DNA of 64,000 nt from Sipunculus nudus. Lineage: Eukaryota > Annelida > Sipuncula > Golfingiida > Sipunculidae. The stretch covers positions 5,206,664 through 5,270,663 of the forward strand of contig CM049315.1 in NCBI GenBank assembly GCA_026874595.1. Direction: 5' to 3'. The position numbers and the translations under genes were made by a program. This document shows, piece by piece, positions 46,449-56,550 of this stretch. Every line of letters begins with the position of its first letter. Positions within the stretch are counted from its first letter, which is position 1. The notes below the pieces were generated by a model that did not search any database, was not told where the DNA came from, and saw only the letters and a list, made by a program, of their open reading frames with translations.

Positions 46449-48488
46449 CGTACAGAGTTTCACTGTGAAGTCAGACACAGACCTTGCTTATTTTCCCTTG
46501 GTAGTGTTTTACTTAATGTGGCTTACTGTAAATCATTTAATATCTCATTTGGCAGTGACACCTCCTCGAGAAATTGAAAGAATACCTCTGAGGGGAACCA
46601 AAGCCGTTATCAGAATTTCAAATAAATAAAACATTGAAATCATGATTGAACGCGGGGGCTGTGGGGCATATTTCATGATTTCACACTGACTTAGTTCAGG
46701 GGGACACACCACTGGCACCATAAAAAAGTCTCCGTACATTGGTATAAGTGATGGTCTAGAGCAGTTGTTTTAGACATGGAGGCTATTGATTTTCAGCCGT
46801 AGGTCTGGAGACAGAGGTGCTCCAGCATTAAATTGGATATTACGGGAACATGTCCAGCAATTTGAACGGGAACGTGTCCCTTTAGCATCTTTTACTCTAA
46901 TTCGAAGCAATTCACGGAAACACAGGCTGTGCGGTAATCACCTTTGGTCGACAGCGGGCTTTGTTGGACCGTCGGCGGGACCCCCTCCACTAGGCCCCTT
47001 GTCTAGGTCGCCGTTCCAACAAGCTAACAAGTCTCAATTTGGCGACCCTAATGACTCCCGCGGCGAATTTGACGGTTAAATCAGCAAATAAATGTGATTA
47101 GATCGAACGAAAGCAATTAGAATCTTTATGTATATAAATAATAAGTAAGGCTGTTCCCAGATGAGACTTTGACATGTTTTTTTTAATAAAGGTATATTGT
47201 CTTCATCAATGAACCTTCGGGCAACCTAAGATTTTATAAGATGATGAATTAAATATAATTTCAAATGAATAACCAACTAGTAAAATAAAGATATTACTAA
47301 AGCCTAACAGATCCTTGTTGGCTGACGTATCACGTCTCCGGTTTTATTTACCATTGCCTAGGGATAAGATATGTAGCAATTAATTTCCTGAAATGATCAT
47401 CTCAGAAGTCTTTGTTAATTTTGGATACAATCTTTTCACTTCCTGTCACTGTCTCACTTGTTTCAGATATAAAAGTACCGGTTAACACTATTAAATAATG
47501 GTAAGAAAGTGACATAAGCAAGGTGTTAAAATCCGTCTCTGTTTTATGAAGCGCTTATTGATCTACTTCCCTGATTTTTCAAGTCGAAAAAGGGAGGCGT
47601 AGGGGTCGCGAACCCCTTGTCCTCTTAAAGTTGCCCAACCCCTGAAACTTCAACCGTTCTCTTGAGATTTTTAATTTTTACAGAGCAATTTGACCTTCTT
47701 TTGGTTAATCGCCAAGGGGTAAGTGTCGAAGGTTATAGTCCGGTAATAATTGTCTGGGTTGCAGTTGTCCTAGAACAAAATAACGAAGTGGTCACGGTAT
47801 TTGCTTGGTCAGGTTAGTGAGTTGGTCATATAATAGGGGCGGTTCTGCTTGTTGGTTGGTCATGTTGGCGGGATGGTCGCACCATGGGGAGTGCGTGTTA
47901 GCGAAATGGACATATTAGCGGTTAGACATTTATAAAGAATGCACGTTCTTGATCAATTTATAGTGGTGCGGCTGACGAGGTTGCCAAATATTAACTGGAT
48001 GGTCATCAGGGTGGCTTCCACTATGCAATAATATGATATGGATATAACCTACATTTTCATCATACGTATGGCAGCCATTTTCTTGCATGGGAACTATACT
48101 GAATTAGATTGTTTGAATACTCCCGAAAATAGCAAAGGTTCTGAAATGATTGATGGTTTAAACCACGGGGGTCTGTAAGATGACTTCGCTAAAGCGATCA
48201 TATAAAGTCTTTGGTCATGAAACCCACGCACACATCGAAGTCATCTCCGAAACTGTGTTTATATGCACCAATAGATCGGAAATTTGATGTTTCCTCTTGA
48301 GCTCGAACAGGACGTTTGTACCTTTCAGAGACTCCAATGGTGCAAACATTAATTTGTGGTCCTACAAATATGGAATTTTGGAAGAATCATCTGTCATTGA
48401 ATCTATGCTATTCTTTTGAAACTATGAAATTCAACTGCTGTGACCTAGTTTTTATTCAGCCTCTTATTACGAGGCCTGGTTTGTAAGG
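46447..48488. other. no confirmed gene; GC-rich open frame at 46786-47079
   Basis: A 97-codon plus frame (46786-47079) lies in a locally GC-rich block that includes GGACCGTCGGCGGGACCCCC and GACTCCCGCGGCGAATTTG. The predicted peptide has a Pro/Gly-rich centre (GFVGPSAGPPPLGPLSRS) and no known domain. It could be coding, a conserved regulatory element or chance. No splice junction links it in phase to the exon at 45900. The rest of the stretch has no supportable feature. Confidence 0.3.
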
Positions 48489-48592
48489 ACTGTAGCATTA
48501 TTTCTGTATCAATATTTCATTACATTTTTTTTCGGGATGGACTGTAGCATTATTACTGTATCAATATTTCATTACATTTTTTTTCGGGATGG
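48489..48592 (+). repeat. 52-bp recent tandem duplication
   Basis: 48489-48540 and 48541-48592 are identical except for one base (TTATTTCTG versus TTATTACTG). Both contain ACTGTAGCATTATT and CATTACATTTTTTTTCGGGA. Confidence 0.95.
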
Positions 48593-48632
48593 ACTTTCAT
48601 AGGTCCTTCTAGTGCTAAAATATCGATTACAA

Positions 48633-48668
48633 TTTTTTTTCTTTTCTTTTTTTTTTTTTTTTTTTTTA
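48633..48668. repeat. poly-T tract
   Basis: An almost pure T tract of about 36 nt with two C interruptions. Confidence 0.95.
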
Positions 48669-49914
48669 TTTTCTTCTGTTTGGCCTGGATCTCCAACATG
48701 GCTGATATTCAAAATCTGACATCGAGATAAAGTAACAGTCATAAGTGACAGATTAGTACTTGCTCTTCAGATTTGATTGTGATCTAACTTTCAAGATGCA
48801 CTCAGATTCTTAATTATCGCCCACTTCTGCCCATTTTTGCGCTCGATCTTCAATATGGCTAATCTTCCGAAACAAAACTTTGGTCAGAGGAAATAACTCG
48901 CCTTGTGATACTTCTGCAGCATGTATTTAACAACAAAAGAGCATGCTTTAACATCTTATATTATAGATGTGGCATTACGCATGTTGTTACATTCGAACAT
49001 TTGTGATAAGCGCAATAATCATTAACCTGATTGATTAAACTGAATACCTGACTATTAAACCGTTCGATTAACAAGTGGATCATCGAACCATTATGTATTC
49101 CATCAGTCTCCAACAAATATTTATTTACAGTGGAACAGGAAGTAGGTTCGATACTTCTACTGTTTAACGCACTTTTATAGAACATAAGTTCCTCGGTTCG
49201 ATCCCTGTCGGTTCTTCAATGGCAATTAATGAAGCATCGATGGAACCTCACATATTCAAACAATCTATACAGCTTCATAATCATTCATAGCGCGTGTATA
49301 TAAAATCAGAAACCCAAATGTACTAAAATTTAAACATAACATACTTGTCGTACGGCAACATTCATCCTTCATCCCCATTCAATAGAAAACGCCACCTGCA
49401 GGCCTCGGACTTATAATGTGAAATTTATCACATAAAAACCTCAAAACGTCACAGCAAACATGAGGAAACTCACACATTGTAACGAGTCATTTAAAGGAGT
49501 CAACATGGTGTAAAGAAACACGTAATGACGGGAGAAACTTGACACTTCCTGTGAAGGAAAGCCAGAACTCGGCAATGAAACGCAATAACAGGATTTTCAG
49601 AGGCTGAAAACCAGCTGCCATATCAACCTGTTACTATGGATACGGCATTGCTGTGGCAGTAATTTCGTCCAGATCAGATCTAAATATAATCAAAATAATT
49701 AGTCTTTTAATTGATTCAAAGAACAGTGTGCGCTACATTTCATTCCCTTTCCCGTAAACCTTCACCGGGGCAATGTCAGAAGGACGTATTATCTGTGTGC
49801 CAATTGTGAATGATAATTGTACTTAATACAGTGACATTAATGAAAATAACACATCATAGATTAACAACTGTCATGTTTATTGAATACCTGGCTTATCCAA
49901 TCTAACATTGTACC
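48669..49914. other. gene-free stretch
   Basis: No exon, RNA gene or element recognised in about 1.2 kb. Confidence 0.55.
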
Positions 49915-50190
49915 TAGTATGCCTCTCCACGAGCATGCGCATTACGCATAATTACCTTCCCCTGTGTTCGGGTTCAATGAACCAGTGTTGTTGTGTTGTT
50001 TTAGAACAAATTGAACACAATTCAGCGACTCGGGCACGTATCTCTTAATGAAAATAAAAAGATAGAATTTTACTTTTATTATTGGAAATGTATTCTTCTG
50101 GCCGATATCTTGGACTCGAACACCTACCGTCAATCTTTGGCAGGATGTGGCGCAAGTGGGATGTAATAGGTCCATTATAAATATAGTGGG
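49915..50190 (-). repeat. dispersed repeat, minus strand, copy 2
   Basis: The minus-strand reading shares CCGAACACAGGGGAAG, TGCGTAATGCGCATGCTCGT, CACTTGCGCCACATCCTGCC and GGTAGGTGTTCGAGTCC with the copy at 22399-22690, in the same order and at similar spacing. The last word resembles a pol III B-box (GTTCGAGTCC), but I see no A-box at the right distance, so tRNA origin is only a possibility. The middle parts differ and are AT-rich here. Confidence 0.5.
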
Positions 50191-50312
50191 AGTCTATTAC
50201 GGACTTTTTGTAGTATTTATAATCTAACCATGTTCTCACGGGTATCAATCCGAATAACTGATACATGTTTTTTTTGTCGCACATCTGTTTCATGTATACG
50301 TGTAGAGGTTAG

Positions 50313-50335
50313 CCCCCCCCCCCCCAAAAAAAAAA
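50313..50335 (+). repeat. C(13)A(10) homopolymer pair
   Basis: Thirteen C followed directly by ten A. Confidence 0.95.
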
Positions 50336-50935
50336 TAAAAAACATGGAGAAATTAATTACCCTTTTTGCAGTGCTCCTCTTGAATTTGTATTCATAAATC
50401 CCCTCCTGCAGTTAATTGATGATCATTTAGGTGATTTGTCCGTGGCCGTATTAGCTCTTCCCAAACAATTTGTATTCCCTTCTTATAGGTTAACAGATCT
50501 CTGTACATGAAGTGACAATATCTGAAGCGGGTTGAATGTCGGTCGAATATGTTACATGAACTCACATATTTATTATTTGCTGAAAATTTAAGGCTCCCTG
50601 TCTTCGTTGCCACGGTAACACGAGAAAATATGACTGTAGGAATCCTGTATTATGTTGAGTAACAAAAAGTTATTCGATAAACCAGTTGGAAGAAGCATTT
50701 TTGCCATCCAAAAATGAACTGCTACTACCATTGTTGAAATAGCGTCAAGCATGGGTTGCATGCATGATCAGCGCTTCTTGAAAATAATTTTTATGAATTT
50801 GAGGTTTTGTAAAGATACGACCGGTTCTTCAAGTGTACCCTCAGTACATTTGTCAGTATACGAATTGTGGGAATACGATACTTGTTTGGATAATTTTTAT
50901 AAACCTCAAAATAATCGGTTATTATTTTCAAATTA

Positions 50936-50939
<4 letters not shown>
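50336..50939. other. gene-free stretch
   Basis: No supportable feature. Antiparallel frames of 60-73 codons have no motifs. Confidence 0.5.

Positions 50940-51001
<62 letters not shown>
50940..51001. repeat. (TA)n microsatellite
   Basis: About 60 nt of uninterrupted TA, the longest such tract in the window. It interrupts the 5' side of the open frame that continues to 51168. Confidence 0.97.
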
Positions 51002-51003
<2 letters not shown>

Positions 51004-51168
51004 CCAAATAAGGATACAACTTATGAGAATGTTAAGGTAGAGCTTTGGAACTCATGCACAGAACTAAAACATAAATATGTTCCTGCCTATGAAATGGTTA
51101 ACATAATCCTTTCCAGACTTAAAAATAATTTTCCGAATTCCTCTCATGCCCTTATGTACCGATCATGA
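51002..51168 (+). other. coding-like open frame, unrecognised
   Basis: After the TA tract the frame continues for about 55 codons to a TGA, with balanced composition (for example VKVELWNSCTELKHKYVPAY) and no low complexity. No domain is recognised and no start or splice site can be assigned because the left side is microsatellite. A second similar-looking frame of 63 codons, after TATTATTACAG (51546-51556), follows the SINE and ends at 51704. They could be remnants of one gene with a SINE in its intron, or chance. Confidence 0.15.
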
Positions 51169-51205
51169 TGACCGAAATAACCTGAGCTAAACTTGAGCGT
51201 ATTTT

Positions 51206-51522
51206 AAGATGTCAAATACATCTATAACTAGCTTCTGTGGCTCGGGGGTAGAGCGTAGGATTCAAAACCGGGAGATCGTGAGTTCGAAACGAGTGCGCCT
51301 TTAGGGGTTTCCTCGGTGTTGTGACCCAGTAATGGGGATGACACACACCCAGGGCCCGCAGGAGTGGTATACCGAACCTGGTTGACACCTGGAAAAATCG
51401 TAGTCCGAAACCGGAATGGATCTCTGCAGATGTACATATACTTAGTTAAGCAAAGCATTAAAAATGGAGGCGGTTACCTCCAACAAAAAAATCTTTAAAA
51501 AAATAATAAAAGATGTCAAATA
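51206..51522 (+). mobile_element. tRNA-derived SINE with perfect 13-bp target-site duplication
   Basis: AAGATGTCAAATA occurs exactly at 51206-51218 and 51510-51522, enclosing a 291-bp body. The head is tRNA-like: A-box region TGGCTCGGGGGTAGAGCG (51238-51255), with GCTC/GAGC D-stem pairing, and a B-box in GAGTTCGAAACGAG (about 51280-51293), about 35 nt apart. The tRNA-unrelated body contains GGAGTGGTATACCGAACCTGG. The 3' end is an A-rich tail (AACAAAAAAATC... and AAAAAAATAATAA) before the right duplication. The perfect duplication indicates a relatively recent L1-type or RTE-type retroposition. The element ends in an A-rich sequence, which hints at a poly-A-recognising partner LINE. Confidence 0.85.
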
Positions 51523-52527
51523 TTGTTTTAACTAAAGTGTTCCTATTATTACAGTCAAAATACGTGTATCGAATGGCCTTGCATCCTACGCAGTTTAAAT
51601 TTCAGAGTTTTCACGATGTGGTTATAACGTTATCTTATCAATATAATCCCTCTGCAAAACACATTGACATGTTTTACCATGAAGTGAGATACAAACACAC
51701 ATAAATAATTGTTCTATATAATCCCCTCTCCCTGATTGGTTTCTTTTCCCCGATCTTCTAATTATTGCTGTTTTAAACGTAACCATGGATATGTGCTAAT
51801 TTTTTTTCGGTATTATATGCACATTTGAGAGAATTAACACATTTTGTATTCCTTCCGCAAGTTTGTAAAATTTTATTTATTTATCGTGTCTTGCAATGTA
51901 ATTAAAAGAGAACTATTCGCCCGCTCGCTCCTTATGGTTGGCTTTAGTCCCTGGGGCCTTAAACAGTGTGTTGACCCTTTCAATTTTCCGGAACATACTT
52001 TTACTCGAATTCTTAATGTACTTCACTTAAATGTGTCATAACAACAGAGGAGTCAAGAGGATCTCTTATAATGTATAATACTAGGTGAGATTTCCTTTTA
52101 TTACGTCTCAACCACAACGTACGTACGGGTTTACATAGTTTAGACCATTACATATTCCCTCGGCTGACAATAATTCTCCTTTCCGGGGCTCCGTAAAGAA
52201 GAAATTCCTCGTTGTTTGTTGTTATCCGACACAGCATATTTTATCAATATCATCATGGTCGAGAGGAATGTAATATTCAGAAGCTTCAATATTGGAGAAG
52301 TCAGCGATGCACCGAAAAAAAGCTTTTTTTTTTCAAATCCAATGTTAGCATGACGGATTGAAATTAATTACAATTTTGATTATATTCAAGAATAATTTAA
52401 CCATAAAAAAACTTTGTACAAAACCTGAGAGTAAGGAGCTGAAATACACAATCATTACACATGTAGTGGTAACAATGTAGTGGTGTTTCTCTATGCCTTA
52501 TTTATCTTGACACAGAGGTGTACATTC
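51523..52527. other. gene-free AT-rich stretch
   Basis: Apart from the weak frame ending at 51704, no feature can be supported. Confidence 0.5.
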
Positions 52528-52600
52528 AGTGGCGGATTAAGGGGGTGGCTGACTGGGCTGAAGCTAGGGGCCCCGGGTATTTAAGGGGCCCACTAAAATT
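52528..52600 (+). mobile_element. DNA-transposon end fragment (CAGTGGCGGAT type)
   Basis: CAGTGGCGGATTAAGGGGGT followed by a GGGGCCCCGGG-rich stretch resembles the ends of hAT-family elements that I remember starting CAGTGGCGGAT(C)CAG. No matching inverted right end (ATCCGCCACTG) was found in the next kilobase, so it is a fragment or a chance likeness. Confidence 0.3.
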
Positions 52601-55600
52601 AGTTTTAATAAATTTAGTTGTGAAAATAATTTCACATCTAGTTTGACTTGATGTGGACAGAAGGATGCTTATGCTTATATAACTATAAGCCTTTGGTACT
52701 GTAATCTTGCCATTGGCTGCATGATGCAAGCCTCCTGCGTAAGTTGATAGTACAGTCTCAGATAATCATTCTGTCATTTGATCATTGTGATCATTTGAGT
52801 GTGGCCCAAAGAATTACAATTAAAGCGATATTTAACTGCCGGTACACGTCCTTGCCACCAAACTGCCTCCGCGGGTTAGACCTCGCCTTGACGCTTTCAT
52901 CGACATGAAGTGAGTGGTTATATATACAAACTGACACGTATTGCTTCCTGCTCACTGTAGTTTAGGTATTAATAAAACTGCTGGAAAAAAGACAGTGATT
53001 CACGTGAACTAAGGTGTATATTGTTTTAGAGAATTCAGTTCAAGTGTCAAGTAAAAGATCAGAATAAAAAAGCAAGGGCTTGTTTAGAGGGGCTAAGATG
53101 CCTGCTCCCCTAAAAAGGAGTTCAAGTCATTTTTATAGGAGGCTCCCGATTTCCCGGTCGGGTCTAAACCTTTTAGAAAAAAAATTTCTGCAAGCCATCT
53201 TAATTGATTAATTTCGATTCAGGTGAGCAATACAGAACGACGGTGTGGACCCCCATTGTTTCACAACACCTCTCATACACCTCAGATATGGTCATAAAAC
53301 CATTGTGATCTATTTAATGATTTTTTTTTACATTTGTGGAAAACTTTTAATCTTTTATTAAAAAATATTAAATGTTATATTTTTGTATATAGTGACATAA
53401 AGAAATTCTTTGGAAAATTCTTTTTCTTAGTAAAAATAATGGAAACATTAAGAAATCAATGTGTGATTTTTTTTTCACACCGATTTCGCTGATCAAGGAA
53501 GTACTAACAAGCGTGATCCTATTGCCTGTCATTCATCTGTTTTGCATTTTTTTGCAGTTTTTTAGATGGGGCAGGGGGTTATAAGTGGCCAGAGAATGTG
53601 GTACAAAGACATATGATGAAACATGTGTTAGTTGAAAATTAACTTATACGACTAAACGCTAGATTTCTCCAACATTTTTCTCATACAAGCAGTATAAATT
53701 CAATTTGTTTATAAAATTCATTCAATTTGTTAACACTGATCGGAAAAAAAATTGTTGGACGTCGTGTTGTTATTAAGTCTTCAAATAATGCCTATAACTA
53801 TATAAGGAGATCAGCGAACGTTTGACATTTTCAGAGATTAGTCCTTGTAATAATTTTTTTTCATTATTCTCGATCGATATTACAACACTACAAAGTCAAC
53901 ATTAGCTGTACGTCATGTTTTATCAATTTGCGAGTTCAATAAATGTCAGTGACTAAATTGATGAGATTCTACGAAAAAAAGTATACGTAAAGTATACGAA
54001 ATAAAGCTTTATAATACTGTAATAATATTTATGCGGACCATATGAGTGATGGCCCTTATTGTATATCACACATAACAATGAGGATAAGAGTCAATATTAT
54101 TATAATTCAGCACAGTATTTCTTTTGTATACACATTGTCAATTTGAAGAAAGGGCCACTGATTGAAGTATGGACAGGGCACCAAGCAACCTCAATCGGCC
54201 CCTGTGTACCTTGTATGTGTGTATGTATTATATAGTCAAAAGTAACCTGACAACGAAGCTTGAGGTTAGGTATTATACATTTAGTCGCATATTCGACAGT
54301 CCCGGTCAGTCTTTGTTTATCCACCAAGAGCACAGGAACCCTAATCACCATGCAGCGGCCAGGCCATACAGGAGCAGGCCGTATACAATTTATTTCCGGT
54401 CTGAGAGTGATTCGTTTATCGTTTTGTTCCCTAAAAAGTGTCGTACTGGTTGATTTACTGATACACCAGTACCCCGGAGAGAGCCGACACGCGGCCTCTC
54501 ATTTGCTGGTCGGGACTGTTTCTACGTTCTGACAAACACCATGCCACTTGCTCTTTGTACGAATAGCTTTTATGTAAAGTGACCGTAGGACGTGTTGAGT
54601 GACTCTTCGTATATGCATATATTCATACAATCCACAGACATGGTGTTGTGCAGCTGGGTTTGAACTGTTTTCTGTGTCGCCTTTCAAATGAAAACCGAGG
54701 TAGGATTATACCAAAGAGGTTTAGTACCAGCCCTCCTTGATTGTCCCTCGAGTTTTACTAATATTCAAGATTAAAGTAAACAGATTGGTGTATAACAAAA
54801 TACATATTGTTATAATATCTAAATAAGTGAAGGCTGCATACTGCAAGGGAAAGGTCCATATAGAGTTAGATATCAGTCTATAGAAACACACCCATACAAC
54901 ATAAACGTGGTACAAGCGAATGTTCTGTTCCGCCTTTATTTAAATCTGATTAGATCTTCTCACCTTGAAAGCGGGAGATCATGTCACAAAGAAGAGAAAA
55001 TGTAAAAAGAGTGAATTCTTAATACACTCATTCGTTCAGTATGCGAACGATATCTCCAGGAGAGGTCAATCCGGTACAAACGTTCGCTACAATTACTTCC
55101 GTACTTAAATCTACTGATTTCCTCTATTTGACCCGGCTTTGACCACGTGTCATCATAGCTAAACGTGCTATGACTGCGGAGTTACATTGCCCACTTGGAT
55201 TAAAACTTTATAGTTCTCGTGGTAGCAACAGCGAAACATTTTCGAATCATTGTTAAAATAAGTAGGACAATGGTTATCAAACATTTACAATTGATCTGTT
55301 CACTCTGTTTACCAATATCACTCGCTGTCTGCGTATGTTTATTTTGCTCTGGTGAAAGAAAATTTGCCCAGTCGCAAGGCCGATGCCCGGTTTAGGCCTA
55401 CGCGTAACTTAATTCTCCTCGGTTTAGGTTAAACGTCACTTGCTTGTGAATCTTTCTGATCGTAATCATTGATATTATAAATACAAGAACATCTGTACCA
55501 AAAAAAAGAAATACTGATATTAAATGATAAAACTTTGCAGTTCACTTTGGACAAGATTCTTGATAAAAATGAGAGCCCCATAAAGAGTATGTTAGACCAG

Positions 55601-56174
55601 CGAAAGCGAGCTCTTGTGGAGACTGGTGTAGTAATTTCCTGCCACCTCCGCGATAAGTTTAACATTGAATAACAGAAAATGCAGTGGTCCGTGAGTATTA
55701 TCGCTTTCAAAACAGGCTAATTTGTTTATAAGGCCACCTTAACCTCTTTTTGCTGAGAAGACCTCGTATCCTTATGTTTGTGAAGACACATTTACAATCT
55801 GGACTGTTGTTTTTAATATTTGAATACTCATAAACATTCACGGCAATCTTCTCGTATAACCTTTCGTGTGTTTATGTCGGCTTCAATACTTTGTGCTAAA
55901 TAAAGAGCATGGGTGGAGGCCAAGTACTAAAGACTGAAACGTTTCCCCCCGCCTTATTTAGAGGTGATAATTGCATAATGTAGATATTTTCTATCAGGAC
56001 CTTGTTTAAATAGTGTGAAGGTTTTTTTTTTTTTATAAGTGAGAAGGGGATTGGCCCAGTGAATTTTGTAATATCGCTCAGCCGATGAATATATTGTGTC
56101 CAGAACATGTGATATGTAGTTATTGCAAAGGTAACTAGAGGCATAACGCCCTTTACAAAACTCTGGTTCCCCTG
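52601..56174. other. gene-free stretch
   Basis: About 3.6 kb without a supportable gene. A GC-richer block at 54150-54560 has overlapping plus frames of 94 and 90 codons and an 83-codon minus frame but no recognised motif. A short tandem AAGTATACG(T)AA pair lies at about 53978-54000. Confidence 0.5.
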
Positions 56175-56550
56175 CAGGATTTTTTCCCACAGATAATAGA
56201 AAACAACACAGAATTTTAGGTTTAAATTACCAAGTTGCCGAAATATCAGTCCTTTATATTATACTGCCAGTCTGATAGTTACACGTGATAAACAGGGAGC
56301 TAGAAGGGTCGCGGCAGGTTACTGAACTTCGCCTAGTGTCGATTATCTTTTAGCCCCTTAACACGTCTAAATGACTAAACTTAGTGCTGACCAGACATGG
56401 GCCATAGGCCCATGGTGCACGCAGAAGAGTGGTCAGGCCTAGACATTCCCGGCTGTAGGCCAGCCTACTTTACAATAGGGGTGGCCTATTAATGGACCAG
56501 TCCAAATACCGATAGCTGACGGGTAGTAGGCTGATGTCTTACACTCCCCC
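56175..56550 (+). repeat. long direct repeat, copy 1
   Basis: It aligns over about 370 bp with 60645-61045 in the same orientation. The first 86 bp (56191-56276) differ from copy 2 by a single base; the rest is clearly more diverged (roughly 86% by eye) with two indels. An inner palindrome CATGGGCC-ata-GGCCCATG lies at 56396-56414. A frame reading RKQHRILGLNYQVAEISVLY is open to the same TGA in both copies, and the single difference is synonymous (TCA/TCT, Ser). There is no recognised protein. The copies do not behave as LTRs: the 4.1 kb between them has no retroelement frames. Confidence 0.85.

Noticed and set aside
50940-51001. Tyr-Ile repeat peptides here and at the other (TA)n tracts
   Set aside because: Translation of dinucleotide microsatellites.
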